Of a stretch of 64,000 nucleotides of DNA, positions 11,810 to 22,929 are shown in pieces. Under the pieces are notes generated by a model that saw only the letters and a program-made list of their open reading frames with translations, was not told the origin of the DNA and did not search any database. Within the stretch, counting starts at the first letter, position 1. Each line of letters starts with the position of its first letter. The DNA is from Rapana venosa (taxonomy: Eukaryota; Mollusca; Gastropoda; Neogastropoda; Muricidae). The stretch spans positions 3,379,115 through 3,443,114 of the forward strand of contig CM054155.1 of the NCBI GenBank assembly GCA_028751875.1, in the 5' to 3' direction. The position numbers and the translations under genes were made by a program.

Positions 11810-12460
11810 ATCCATTTGGTTGTTGTTGTTATTGTTGGTGATGGTGGGGGTGGAGTTCTGGTTTATTTTGCTTTTTGTTTGTTTGTTTTGGGTTTTAGGG
11901 TTGGTTTTCTTGGGAGGGTGGAGGGGGCATTTTTGGACTCTTTATTTTTCTCTTTTGTTAGTTCTATTTTGTTTCTTATTTTGCTTTGGCGTTTATTATT
12001 TATGTTAGTTATTGTTGCTGTTGTTGTTGTGTTACGTTATTTTTGTGTTTGTTTGTTTTTTAGTTTGTTGGTGTGGTTTTCTGTTGGTTTACTTTTTTTT
12101 TGTTTTGTTTTTTCATGTTGTTTTATGGTTGAGGTTTTTGTGTGTTGTGTGTGAGGGGAGGGAGGGGGGAGAGGGAAGCAGTTGATGTTGTTTTGTAAAA
12201 TTTTGTTTTGTCTTCCTTGTTTGTTTTGGTTTGGTTTTCTTTGTTGCTTGTTTGTTTTGTATTATGATGAATATATTTTCAAGATTTTTGAATTATTTGA
12301 ATTGTATGGATTATATTTTCAGGGGGGGGGGGGGGGGTGTTTTAATTCCATGTATGCATATGTTATTGTCTTTTCTTGTTTGAATTGTATGGTTTACCAT
12401 TGATTAGGTTCTTTAATCTATGTCTGCATATATATTATCTTTTTTTCTCACTTTTTTTTC
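11810..12460. other. Strand-asymmetric G+T-rich stretch
   Basis: The plus strand is almost entirely T and G for hundreds of bases, with few C or A. This gives long but meaningless Val/Phe/Leu/Cys frames. A 17-base G run lies near 12321-12337. No gene is supported. Confidence 0.8.
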
Positions 12461-12462
12461 TT

Positions 12463-12525
12463 TAGATAGATGGCTTGATGAAAAAAGCACATGCATAAAA
12501 GTTTGACTTTGACTTTGACACACAC
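12463..12525 (+). mobile_element. LINE 3' terminus with TTTGAC tail
   Basis: Near-identical start to 11605-11735 (agatagatggcttgatgaaa), followed by an internal deletion and the TTTGACTTTGAC tail running into a CA repeat. Confidence 0.55.
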
Positions 12526-12540
12526 ACACACACACACACA

Positions 12541-13040
12541 CACACGACTTTCTACAGCCTGTGCTAGGAATCGATGGGACAATCTTTTCCGTTTCATGAA
12601 AAAAACCTCAGCCCAACTACAGGTGAATGGAGATAAGATTAGAACTACGAAGCTGGACTATTAAGAAAAGACAGAAATAACATCAATCACGCAGTTTATC
12701 AAACCTTTCAGACACAGCCTACTCCATCTTCTTCGGCACTTCTTCCCACACCCTGCACCCACTTCCGGCACGACACCGGAAGGGGAAACACGTACTGACT
12801 TCCTGACATGCACATTTGAGCAGCTTCCAGGCTCCAAAATGGCAGACCACGAAACGGCAGCCGGTTCCGTTATCTGTTATCGCGATCGGGATTTTGGAGA
12901 CGTTCAGGAATGATTGGCTTCATTGAGGTGTGCGCTGTGCTTCCACAAGTCGTAGAAGTGGAGTGAAGGAGGTTTGGGGTTATCTGCATGTAAAGCAGTG
13001 CAGATAGCCCAGCCACCCTGTCCATTAAGAGTTTGGCTTG
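12541..13040. other. Non-coding, nothing recognised
   Basis: Balanced composition; no motif or repeat identified. Confidence 0.4.
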
Positions 13041-13150
13041 GGAATATGGAGAGACAGGGGAGAGACAGACAGACAAAACAGATAGACAGACAGAGAGAGA
13101 GACAGACAGACACGTAGACAAGACAGATAGAGAGAGAGTGTGTGTGTGTC
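13041..13150. repeat. (GACA)n/(GA)n microsatellite
   Basis: Interspersed GACA and GA units ending in a short GT tract. Confidence 0.9.
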
Positions 13151-13199
13151 AACTTTTTTTGTTTGCTTCCAGTGAAGTCATGTGTACGAGTGTGTTGTA

Positions 13200-13273
13200 T
13201 GCAAGCGCTTTGATTTGTTTTTGCAAGATATAGCGCTATATAAATTCCATTCATTATTATTATTATTATTATG
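13200..13273 (+). mobile_element. L2-like LINE/SINE shared 3' tail, plus orientation
   Basis: Carries the block aagcgctttgatttgttttt, then atagcgctatataaattcca and an ATT microsatellite. The same tail ends the L2-like LINEs (13764 and 19905 boundaries), the nested SINE at 15185 and the small insertions at 51523 and 55950. No body sequence precedes it. Confidence 0.75.
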
Positions 13274-13315
13274 AAGGATTGCCACTTACGTGGAATTTCC
13301 GGACAGCAGATCATT

Positions 13316-13498
13316 CAGAGAACATCCGTTTTCTTCTTCTTCTTCTTCTTCCTCTTCTTTTTCTTCCTCTTCCTCTTCTTCTTTTTCTTCTTCTTTTTTT
13401 TCTTCTTCTTCTTCTTCTTCTACTTTTTTTCTTCTTCTTCTTCTTTCTTCTTCTTCTTCTTCTTCTTTCTCTTCTCATCTTCTTCTTTCTCCTCTGAA
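13316..13498. repeat. (TTC)n polypyrimidine tract
   Basis: About 180 bp of almost pure TTC/TCC/T. Mirror-repeat character could form intramolecular triplex DNA. Confidence 0.95.
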
Positions 13499-13617
13499 CT
13501 CCTGAAGGAGTCAGCGGGACAGCGCCTTAATGACAAAGCCTTTTGTCGTTGTACTCCCTTTATGAAGGGGAGGGCACCCCTGCCAAGGTCGGAGTTTTCG
13601 CATTTCTTTTTTTAATT

Positions 13618-13763
13618 CAAGTTCTTTTATTTCGAGGATAATGAATAAGCACACATGTGCTTTCTTTACATCCAATCCCCGAGTACATGCGTTTTCTTTA
13701 TAATTTTATTTGTTCCCACCAGCACACAATGGCCTACTCTTTCGAAAGGTGGCACAGGTTTTA
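13618..13763 (-). mobile_element. SINE body fragment
   Basis: On the minus strand it contains the family's hallmark blocks: a GGCCATTGTGTG word, a GGGAACAAATA word, the GGGGATTGGATGTAAAG block, GCACATGTGTGCTTATTC and a TTATCCTCGAAATAAAAG terminus. Equivalent blocks occur at 15185-15470, 36120-36415, 38610-38850, 57270-57385 and 62896-62975. Confidence 0.75.
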
Positions 13764-15740
13764 AGAATAATAATAATAAATGGAATTTGTATAGCGCTAT
13801 ATCTTGCAAAAACAAATCAAAGCGCTTGCATTCATCCTCACATGCAACAAGTTACAATTAATAGATTTTACAAATTGAAATGTAAACACACACACGCGCA
13901 CACACACACAGAGTGAACAGACGTTAAATTGAAGACAACAACAACAACAACACACACACGCGCGCGCGCGCACACATACACACACACACACACACACACA
14001 GAGGTTGTGTACTTTGGCAGGGTGGTGGGGGTTTCCACTGTTGAGGGTAAGGACAGAAATGAGATGAAACAAGAGGGGAAGTCTTAGATTTGAAAAAAAA
14101 AGTGTTTTGAGGCTGGATTTAAAAAGGCTTTTTTTTTTTGGGGGGGGGGGGAGGGAGGTCATTCCAGATCACTGGACCAGAAATAAAGAGCGACCGCCGA
14201 CTGTGGATTGGTTGAATCTAAGTATTCGTAAGCACAAGGTATCTGCAGTAGAGCGGAGGGATCGAGAAGGAGTGTACAGGTTAAGACATTCACAGAGGTA
14301 GGAGGGTGCACTTTTGTGGAGACATTTGTAACAGAGGGTACAGATCTTATAGTTTACTCTCTGTGACACAAGCAGCCAGTGGAGAGATCGCAAGAGAGGG
14401 TAACGTGCTCAGATTTTTTTTCTTTCGGAGGACTAGTCGGGCGTAGATTTTTTGTCTACGTTGAAGAGAGTGGATAGTGATGATGGCAGACCAGCTAGAA
14501 GAGAATTGCAATAATCCAGACGTGAGGAGAAATGAGAGACGTGATTAGTTTTGGATGTTGCATCAGTGGACAGGTTTCTTTCCCAACTGCACTAATACGC
14601 CGTAATTGATAGTAGCATGACTGGCAGGTCTGGGTGATGAATTTTTGCATGGAGAGTGTGTTGTCGACAAAGACCCTAGATATTTCACAGCAGTGGCTAG
14701 AGGGACAGACGTATTGCCGATTCTATTGAAGCAGTTGTGATGGAAGACAATTTGTGTTTCGTACTACAAGCATGCTTCTGTTTTATTGCATTTGGCAGTA
14801 ACTTGTTCTGTATCATCCAATTTTGGATATCTTGAAGGCAGTTAGGACATATTAATCAAGAGAAAGGGCAGATTTTCGGGAGTATCACTGCTAAGAATCC
14901 GAGAGTTATCTGCATGAAAATGATGGCTGATCTGATGACGATTCATTATATGTGAAAGTGGAGCAGTGTAGAGAGTGAAAAGAACAGGGCCAAGAACTGA
15001 TCCCTGTGGGAGTCCACATTCCAGTTTGGCAGGTGATGATTGAATCTTGTTTACTGCAACAATTTGGAATCGGTTTGTGAGGTATGAACTAAACCAGGTG
15101 AGGGCTGTGCCTGTAATGCCAAACGTTTTTTTGAAGACGGGAGAGAAGAATTGAATGGTCTATAGTGTCGAAGGCTGAAGATAATAAAAATGATAATGTA
15201 TGGAATTTATATAGCGCTGAATCTTGTAAAGCAACAAATCAAAGCGCTCAGATGACATTTTTTAATATCGAGGATAATGGAATAAGCACTCATGTGCTTT
15301 TGTACATCCAGTCCCCGTGTGTATGCGGTTTTGTAAATTTTGTCGTCCGTTCCCACCGACACACAATGGCCTACTCTTTCGAAAAGCGGAACATGATTTA
15401 ACGTGTGCGCAGGATGTTCTGCATGCGTTCGCACACGGGGCCTCGGTTTATAGTCTCATCCGAAGGACTTAGATAAGTCAAGAAGAGTGAGGAGGGAGAT
15501 TTTTCCGGTGTCAGAAGCTTGTAGAAGCGTGTTTAACGTGTGGACTAGGGTGGTTTCGGTGCTGTGGTTGGCACGATATACAGACTGAAAAGGGGGAAGG
15601 AGATTATTGGAATGAAGATGGTTATTGAGTTGTTTCAGAACAACTTTTTCAAGGACTTTAGTTAGATATGAACGGTAGGTTAGACACAGGTCTATAATTC
15701 TTTAGAGTGTTAGGGTCAAGGTCGTGCTTTTTGAGTAGGG
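13764..15740 (-). mobile_element. L2-like LINE, 5'-truncated copy A
   Basis: Read on the minus strand, it starts with RT block 0 (HDLDPNTLKNYRPVSNLPFIS, near 15720-15660). It ends with the C-terminal signature LRSLHWLLVSQRVNYKI, CYKCLHKSAPSYL and LYTPSRSLRSTADT (14393-14169), then a 3'UTR with the common tail at about 13835-13764. It is homologous to 19905-22925 along its length. A SINE sits inside it at 15185-15470. The RT portion is split by stops and frameshifts. The 5' end stops at about 15745, next to a SINE-body fragment (about 15745-15785). Confidence 0.85.
15185..15470 (-). mobile_element. SINE nested in the L2-like LINE
   Basis: The LINE sequence is interrupted exactly here. Flanks carry agataa on both sides (15179-15184 and 15471-15476), while the uninterrupted homologue in copy B has agataa once. 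On the minus strand the insert begins AAGTCCTTCGGATGAGACTA, runs through the CGTGTGCGAACGCATG, TTCCGCTTTTCGAAAGAG and GGGGACTGGATGTACAAAAG blocks, and ends with the same GCGCTTTGATTTGT and CAGCGCTATATAAATTCCAT tail as its host LINE. It lacks the tRNA-like head seen at 35525, so it is 5'-truncated. Confidence 0.85.
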
Positions 15741-15785
15741 GTACACAAGATGCTCTGCGCGCATTGGCACACGAGACGTGTTTGC

Positions 15786-16135
15786 TTGTTTTGTTATTTC
15801 GGGGGTGGGGGAGTCTATACATTTGTTCCTTGTTAGAAGCAGTTCCCTGAGGAATCATGTTGACCACTGTCCCCTTTACTTTCGCAAAACTTGCCTGAGA
15901 ATCCTGAGCAAACTCCCGGACCAACAGTGAGACTGGGTTTTTTCTGCCACTTCCCAGTGACCTCCCAGCCGCTGTAGCCCTTATAGCTGGATTGAGCTTT
16001 GAGACAGACAACTGACTGTGTGTTTTCTTTCCAAACTGTTGATGAGGTGCTTTCGCAAACTCCTCGGTATCTCAACTCATCACTAATGAGGAAGTGAAGG
16101 CCAGAATTAAAAACGCCAATGGACCATTTGAAGAG
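15786..16135. other. Non-coding, nothing recognised
   Basis: Open frames on the minus strand here show no family motif. This segment lies between the truncated LINE and the next LINE fragment. Confidence 0.4.
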
Positions 16136-16405
16136 CTAGCTCCTGACTTAAGTGGAAAAAAACCACACGAAAACTAAAGTGGCACAGGCACGTCACAGGA
16201 ACATCTAGACTGGCCAAGACTGGCCTACAGGGAACAGTCCAAGGAGGGAGACGAAGAGGCAGACAGAGAAAACGATGGGAAGACAACATAGAGAGTGGAC
16301 TGGCTTTGAGTGGAACGATTTGCTTCGGAAAACTGAGGACCGGGGAGTGGAGGAAGCTGGTTGCAAAATCTTCAGTGGTGCCCCCACGGGACTACGGGAT
16401 AGGTG
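16136..16405 (+). mobile_element. 3' end of an RTE-like LINE (family 2)
   Basis: Translates in broken frames to LKWHRHVTGTSRLAKTGLQG, TVQGGRRRGRQRKRWEDNI and a WRKLVAKSS block followed by VPPRDYG. This matches the plus-strand fragment at 22930-23214 (LKWYGHVTR, GTVQGGRRRGRPRKSWEDNI). It is the C-terminal end of a LINE ORF after the RT domain. Frameshifted. Confidence 0.75.
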
Positions 16406-16424
16406 AGATGAGGAGAGAGAGAAA

Positions 16425-16527
16425 TTCCCTGAAATGGGATGCCTCAGTGGCGACTCAAACCTGAAGCCCAGACTACTGGAGATCAGGATTCTGATGCCTC
16501 TAACCACTCTGTTATTCCGCCCCCTGT
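16425..16527 (-). mobile_element. tRNA-derived SINE head, minus orientation
   Basis: Reverse complement reads GGGGCGGAATAACAGAGTGG then TTAGAGGCA (A-box-like), and 50 bp later CAGGTTTGAGTCGCC (B-box-like). The spacing and promoter boxes are those of a tRNA-derived SINE and not of a functional tRNA, since stems do not pair well. Related in its A-box block to 33685-33995. Confidence 0.6.
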
Positions 16528-16659
16528 TTCGGTAAAGTCAACTGAAAATCAAAGTAGAGTGAAGAGAATGAGTGTGCATAACGGTATGAAGAGAAGGAAT
16601 GAAACATAAATACAACACAATATAATTATTGCTTCGCTACCACTACCTCTTCATTGCCC

Positions 16660-16800
16660 CCTCTGTCTGTCTGTCTGTCTGTCTGTCTCTGTCTCTCTCT
16701 CTCAGTCTCTCTCTGTGTCTGTCTGTCTGTCCTCTATATTTCTCTCTCTCTGTCTGTCTCTGTCTGTCTGTCTCTGTTTCTCTCTCTCTGTCTCTCCTTC
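16660..16800. repeat. (CTGT)n/(CT)n microsatellite
   Basis: Compound pyrimidine-rich repeat. Frames through it are artefactual. Confidence 0.95.
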
Positions 16801-17069
16801 TCCTTCCACACTTCTGGAACTCATGGTGCTCGTGTTCTCCGTCTTTGACTTCTATGTTGTTATTGCTGCTATTGTTGACTTCATTGAGTTTAGTTTGTTG
16901 TTTTGTTGTGTGTATGCGTTTCAAAATGACATTCACCTTTCCCCTTTTAATCGTTGTTTCCATTTCTGCTAGCATCATGGAGGGCTGGACGTAAGAGGGG
17001 AAAAGCACAGCCTGCTTAATCTATCATCTCCAGAACAGAAAATTCTCTCGCGCTGAGTGCTAAGCTTCA

Positions 17070-17088
17070 CCCCCCCCCCCCCCCCCCC
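17070..17088. repeat. Poly-C tract, 19 bases
   Basis: Uninterrupted C run. Confidence 0.97.
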
Positions 17089-17240
17089 TCTCAATCGTCT
17101 ACCAAGCGTCACGCTGTCTGCGTGACCTAATTTGGATCGATAGCTGTGTCTGGAAGCGCGCGACTCATTTGCATATGGCGTCATGTATTAAGCATGACAT
17201 TCTACTTTCATTTCACCAGCCCAGTTGCTGCAATCAATTA
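17089..17240. promoter_or_regulatory. Candidate non-coding regulatory block with an octamer site
   Basis: A short unique, repeat-free island between two microsatellites holds a perfect POU octamer ATTTGCAT (17167-17174), a half-CRE-like GCGTCATG next to it, ATCGATAG and a CAATTA homeodomain-type core. Regulatory function is inference from motif clustering only. Confidence 0.25.
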
Positions 17241-17244
17241 CCAT

Positions 17245-17309
17245 AGTTGACTGTCTGTCTGTCTGTCTGTCTCTGTTTTTATATGTTGACTGTCTGTCTG
17301 TCTGTCTGC

Positions 17310-17349
<40 letters not shown>

Positions 17350-17361
17350 ATCTCTCTCTCT

Positions 17362-17414
<53 letters not shown>

Positions 17415-17520
17415 TTTATAATTATGTTGACTCTCTGTCTGTCTGTCTCTATCTCTCTTGTCTGTTTTTATATCTTGTGGTTTCTCTTTTCCTGTCTGTC
17501 TCTATGTCTGTCTGACTCTT
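17245..17520. repeat. (CTGT)n/(CT)n compound microsatellite
   Basis: Blocks of TGTC and CT units separated by a short recurring TTTTTATA-like spacer. Confidence 0.95.
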
Positions 17521-18190
17521 TGTGCCTTGCCTGGTTATCTTCCTCACTCTGGTTAGTGTGTGTGTATGCGCGCGCGCACGCGCGTTGTCATGTACATGTG
17601 TACACTCGGAATTCCATTCCATTGCTCTCATACAGAAGCTGTTTTCAGAAATAGTTCCCCGTTCCTTGGCTAGAGTGCCGGAGTGCCCCATTAGCCACAT
17701 TATTCTAATTTTTTGTGCTTACGCGACGTTTTCCCCACCATCAGTAGCTGCAATCCGACTTCGGGGCTGACCCAATGTATACATCGGCCACAAGTACAGC
17801 AGTGTCCTGCTTTGGACAGGGTGGGATGGTGTTGACACTGACACCTGCTGTCATGATGCACACTTCATGTCAGTTCAGTTTTCAAGTAGCGGTGAACTGC
17901 ATGCATAACTAAGCATGGCTGTCACACCTTTGCCAGCACCTGACGTGTCAGATTTGAAGACGACGGTAAGGCATCTGTACCCAGGAGTTTGACGCTCTAG
18001 GAGGCTTCACATTTTTTCCAAAGTAATTTTGTAGATCAGGCTTGATCGTGTTTCAAACACAATAATTTGTATGATTAAAAGTGGGCTTTGTTGCTATTGT
18101 TGTTGTTTAAGCTTGAAACTGTGCGAGAGGGCAAGACAGGGAAAATAGGGGTTGCAAGTCATCTGTAGCGCCTGTGCAGTCAAGCACACT
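17521..18190. other. Non-coding, nothing recognised
   Basis: Contains a short GT/GC tract at 17556-17590; otherwise unremarkable. Confidence 0.4.
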
Positions 18191-18194
18191 GTGG

Positions 18195-18275
18195 GGTATG
18201 ATTGTAATGTAGTGTAATATTTGATGTGTGTAATGTAATGTTGTGCAATGTAATGTAATGTAGTGCAACGTAAGG
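18195..18275. repeat. Imperfect TAATG-type tandem repeat
   Basis: TGTAATGTAATG-like units with substitutions. Confidence 0.7.
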
Positions 18276-18500
18276 CAAGATATAGCAACTAATTACAGCA
18301 GGCTTTAAAAAAACCCACCTTATTTATCATAACTTATTTTTCTTATAGTTGTCTTATGTGTATCGCGAGTACATTTTTAATTCTGATATTGAGAATTTCT
18401 CACTGTGTGATAAAGTACATGGGCCTAATCGCTTTCTTTCAACAAATCGTTCCCAAATTTGTAGTTGAAGGGGAAAGGTAAACACGCAGAGATTTTAAGG

Positions 18501-19000
18501 NNNNNNNNNNNNNNNNNNNNNNNNNNNNNNNNNNNNNNNNNNNNNNNNNNNNNNNNNNNNNNNNNNNNNNNNNNNNNNNNNNNNNNNNNNNNNNNNNNNN
18601 NNNNNNNNNNNNNNNNNNNNNNNNNNNNNNNNNNNNNNNNNNNNNNNNNNNNNNNNNNNNNNNNNNNNNNNNNNNNNNNNNNNNNNNNNNNNNNNNNNNN
18701 NNNNNNNNNNNNNNNNNNNNNNNNNNNNNNNNNNNNNNNNNNNNNNNNNNNNNNNNNNNNNNNNNNNNNNNNNNNNNNNNNNNNNNNNNNNNNNNNNNNN
18801 NNNNNNNNNNNNNNNNNNNNNNNNNNNNNNNNNNNNNNNNNNNNNNNNNNNNNNNNNNNNNNNNNNNNNNNNNNNNNNNNNNNNNNNNNNNNNNNNNNNN
18901 NNNNNNNNNNNNNNNNNNNNNNNNNNNNNNNNNNNNNNNNNNNNNNNNNNNNNNNNNNNNNNNNNNNNNNNNNNNNNNNNNNNNNNNNNNNNNNNNNNNN
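18501..19000. other. Assembly gap of exactly 500 N
   Basis: The round length indicates a scaffolding placeholder of unknown true size. It abuts a minisatellite on its right, a common cause of assembly breaks. Confidence 0.99.
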
Positions 19001-19380
19001 GGAATGTGGGGTACTGGTGTACTTCTGAGGAAAATTTTTTACTTCGAGGATGTGTTGTACTTCTAAAGATAATTTGTGTTTCCTGAGGATATTTTTGTAC
19101 TTCGAGGATAAGTTGTACTTTATTGATAATGTTGTACTTCTGATGGACAATTTTGTCCTCTATAAAATTTATACTGGTGTGTTTCTGATGGATAAATTGA
19201 CTTCTGAGGGATAGTGTTTTACTTCTGGGGGATAATATTACTTCGAGGATAGTGTTGAACTTCTGGGTAATTTTTAAACTGATGATAATTTTGAAACTTC
19301 GAGGTAATGAAGTACTGTTTTTTTTCAAATGTAATGTGTACTTCTGATGGATATTTTGATTTCTTTTGGTAATGTTTAAA
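19001..19380. repeat. 21-bp minisatellite, degraded part
   Basis: Irregular copies of a unit built on TTGTACTTCTGATGGATA. The same unit forms the regular array at 23215-23510 and continues at 26741-26820. Copies here have many small gaps and substitutions, perhaps partly consensus error next to the gap. Confidence 0.8.
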
Positions 19381-19904
19381 GGATCAGTCACATTGGGGAA
19401 GAACGATACAAACCCCGCTTCGCAATGTCTTGATGGAAACAGGATCAAAAAGAGCTTGCCAGCCTAACAGAACACCCAATAAGGCCTCCAAAACATAGGG
19501 CAGGGAAAATCAGGCAGAGAAGACCAAACGATGACATACACCAACGGGCATTAGCACTGAAATCAGGTTAAGACCAAACGGGAAAACCCTTCAAACTTCA
19601 AGTACCGGGGACCCTTGTATCAGACCGGATAAAACCCAGAAGTATTGCAGGACTGCACAGAAAATAACACACTGCAAAACTAAAACCATCTAGAGATAAA
19701 AAATCTCATTATCCCAAATCGACAATGCGCTCCCTTGTCAATCCAATTTCTGAGCCTGTGAATCTGGACCCGACTGCAGATTTGGGGAGAAAGTAAAACG
19801 TGGAGATAATGCCTTCGGGGACTCCCTTGGGGATCTCCCACAAAGACCCACAAAACAACGAAAGCGGCATAAAAAACCAGCAAACATTGGACCCTATGAG
19901 AAAA
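19381..19904. other. Non-coding, nothing recognised
   Basis: A/C-rich sequence on the plus strand; no motif found. Confidence 0.35.
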
Positions 19905-22900
19905 ATAAAAAATAATAAAAATATGGAATTTATATAGCGCGAATCTTGTAAAAAAACAAAAAAAAATCAAAGCGCTTCACCAACATTTTCAGGCATGCAA
20001 CCCCTAAAACATAAGAAAAAGAATTTCAAACCCGCGCCCCGCACGATGCCGCAAACCCCACACACCCCCACACACCACACAACCCACAACCCCACACAAC
20101 ACACACCAACACACACACACACACACCAACACACACACCAGGAACAACAAAAGGGAAAGATGCTGTTGAAAATTACGGGGCAGATTTGGGGGGGAAAATC
20201 TCAGGTAGAAAAAAGTTGTTTTGAGGGTGATTTGAAGGATCAATAAGGGTTTTGTCGAAGTGAAAGAGGGAGGTCTTTCCGGTGGATGGACCAGAAACAG
20301 AGAAAAAGCGACGCCCAAAAGTATTGTTTGAAACGGGGGTTCGAAACCAAAGATCTGCGGCGAACGAAGGAAAGGGGTGGATGTAAGATGAAGACAGTTA
20401 CAGAGATAAAGGGTGCAGATTTTGGAGCCATTTGAAACAGAGGGTACTGATTTTATACCCATCTTTGTGAGACAGGCAACCAGTGAAGAGATCGAAGAAG
20501 AGGGGTGATGTGTTCAAATTTTTTTTTTCTTAGGACTAAGTCAGCTGCAGAGTTTTGTATGCGTTGAAGAGAGTGGATAGATGATGCTGGTAGGCCAGCC
20601 AAAAGAGAATTACAGTAGTCTAAACGTGAAAGAAATGAGAGATGTGACAAGCTTGGAAGTTGCATCAGTGGACAGATACTTGCGATCGCGCTTATGCGCC
20701 GAAATTTTATAGTAGCAAACTGGCAGGTCTGGGTGATGAATTTTTTTCATAGAAAAGTGTTTGTCAAGAACTACTCCAAAATACTTCACAGAGTTGGACA
20801 AAGGAACTGACGTATTGCCGAATTCTATTGAAGTTTTTGCGATAGAGGAAAGTTTATGTTGGGTCCCTATGAGCATGGCTTCGGTTTTATGGGCATTAAG
20901 TTTGTAACTTGTTCTGGTCATCCAGTTTTGAATGTCTTGAAGGCAGTAGGACATATTTGTCAGGAGGGAAGGCAAGTTTTCAACAGAATCACTGGGACTG
21001 AAGCTGAGTATTATCGGCATAGAAATGATATCAATATGTGGTTGTTTATTATATGTGAGATTTGGGGCAGTGTAGAGAGTAAAGAAGAACAGGGCCCAGG
21101 ACATCCTGCGGGACTCCACATTCCATTTTGACGGGTTTTTATTGAATTTTGTTTCAAAAACTTTCTGGAACCTGTCTGTGAGGTATGAAGTAAACCGGTG
21201 AGGCTGGTGCCGTTAATACCAAACGTATTTTGGAGGCGAGAAAGAAGCATTGAGTGATCTATGGTATCAAAGGCTGCAGATAAGTCAAGAAAAGTGAGGA
21301 GGGAGATTTTTCCTGCATCAGAACAAATAGAAGTGTATCTAAAGTGTGGACTAGGGTGGTTTTTCGGTGCTGTGGTTGGGGCGATAGGCAGATTGAAAAG
21401 TGGGAAGGAGATCATTGGAATGAAGGTGACTGTTGAGCTGTTTGAGAACGACTTTTCTAGTACTTTAGAGACAAAGGGTAATTTGAGACAGCCCTATAAT
21501 TCTTCAGAATGTTGGGATTGAGGTCATGCTTTTTCAGTAGAGGGGGGACTATTGCTGTTTTAAGAGCTGATGGAAAATTTCCTGACACAAGAGATGAGTT
21601 TTACTATTTAGTTATAATAGGCACAAGTTGTGGAAGGCTTTGGTGAGAAAACAGGAGCGGGTATGGATCAAGGTCGCATGTTTTTTATAGTCATTTCCCT
21701 TCAAATTGTCATGTTTTTCTTTTTTCACTTGTGGATGGAAGGAAAAGAGAGGAGTGCCAGTGAATTGGGATCAGGAGGCGCAGGCTGGAATTGAGTCTGA
21801 CGTCTGGAGCGTATGTTTCGAATTTTGTCTGAGAAGAAGGCAGAAAATATGGATGGAAGTTCAGACAGGCTGGGTGTATGCAGGGGAGTTGTTTTGCAGA
21901 TCCAAGGAATTTGAGGTGAGGGAAAAAAGAGATTTTATGGATGTAGCACAGAGAATTGGGAAGAGAAAGTAGTCTGCTTTGCTGAATGGATTAAGAGTTT
22001 GACTTTGTTTAATTTGTTTTGGGAAAAAGCTGTTTGTTGATTTCGGTTTTTGACTTCCGCCACTGCCGTTCTATTTCCCCGGCGTTTGCGCTTCGCTATC
22101 AAATGTCTTGAGTATACCATGGCGCACGGGGTCTGTCAGGGAGGAGATGGTCAGTAGGAGGTGCATGCTCATCAAGCATTGGCGGAATAGTGTTATAGTG
22201 ATCAAGAGGTCAGTGGTCAGAGGTTTGTGAAAACTTTTGGGTAGCTTGTGAAGAGAAGGTATGAATTTCAAAGGGCCTTAAGATTGCGACGAGTAGCATA
22301 TTTCTTCTTTCTGACAGGTTTTTTGTGTTTAAGATGAAAAGAATGGGGGAATGACCAGGAATGCAGTTCGTCGGTGACAGAACAGATTGACAAGATTAAA
22401 TGAAGCATTAGTAATCACCAGTCTAAAATATGACCAGATCTGTGTGTTGTTTTCGTTTACCAGTTTGAAAAGAGAATGGTTGGACAGAGAAAGAGAAAGA
22501 CGTTTGACATCTGGAGAAGACTGGTTGTCGAAAGGGAAATTGAAGTCACCCCAAAAATTTTAAATTTAGAGGGAATAGGCTGTAGTGGTCGAGGAAATGA
22601 CTGGAATTCTTGGTAAAAAAGAGAAGATGTTAGGTTGTTTTTACGGCTGGGAGGTGGACGGTAAAGGCAGCAGATAGTAAAAAGTGCCAGGGAGGTTGAG
22701 ATTGATTTCGCAAACTTCAAAGATTCATGTGAGAATTGAAGGTTGTGACTGAAAGAAAGAGACGATTCCAATGTGTCTTTTAGAAAGATGGCAATCCCAA
22801 ATCCTCGAGAGAGTCGGGGGAAAGAAATAGTTTTTAAAAATCCAGGAGGAGTCAGCTGTTTTATTTTTGGGTTCATGGCCAATGTGGTTAAGCCAAGTTT

Positions 22901-22925
22901 CGGTGAGGAAGGTTAAGTCAATGTT
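19905..22925 (-). mobile_element. L2-like LINE, nearly full ORF2, copy B
   Basis: On the minus strand the element opens inside the endonuclease (DLTFLTETWLNHIG, near 22915-22880) and continues with PRLSRGFGIAIFLKDTLESS and CCLYRPPPSRKNNL. The RT follows, with [20 protein letters not shown] (first catalytic Asp, about 21330) and later QNWMTRTSYKLNAHKTEAML and VKYFGVVLD (about 20750). The tail region has RLDYCNSLLAGLP and LRSLHWLPVSQR (20640-20470). A 3'UTR leads to the shared GCGCTTTGATTT and TATATAAATTCCAT tail ending near 19912. Domain order and signatures fit the L2/CR1 group. Frameshifts and stops make it non-functional, and only the 5' UTR and endonuclease start are missing. Confidence 0.87.
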
Positions 22926-22929
22926 TTTT

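Noticed and set aside
16425..16527. tRNA gene on the minus strand
   Set aside because: Promoter-box-like words are present without a foldable cloverleaf.
18425..19448. Long frames on both strands across 18501-19000
   Set aside because: They exist only because the N gap contains no stop codons; the flanking residues are minisatellite.
22530..22925. A separate host gene with an endonuclease-like domain
   Set aside because: The endonuclease motifs (TETWL, CCLYRPPPS) connect through to an L2-like RT downstream on the same strand, so this is the LINE.
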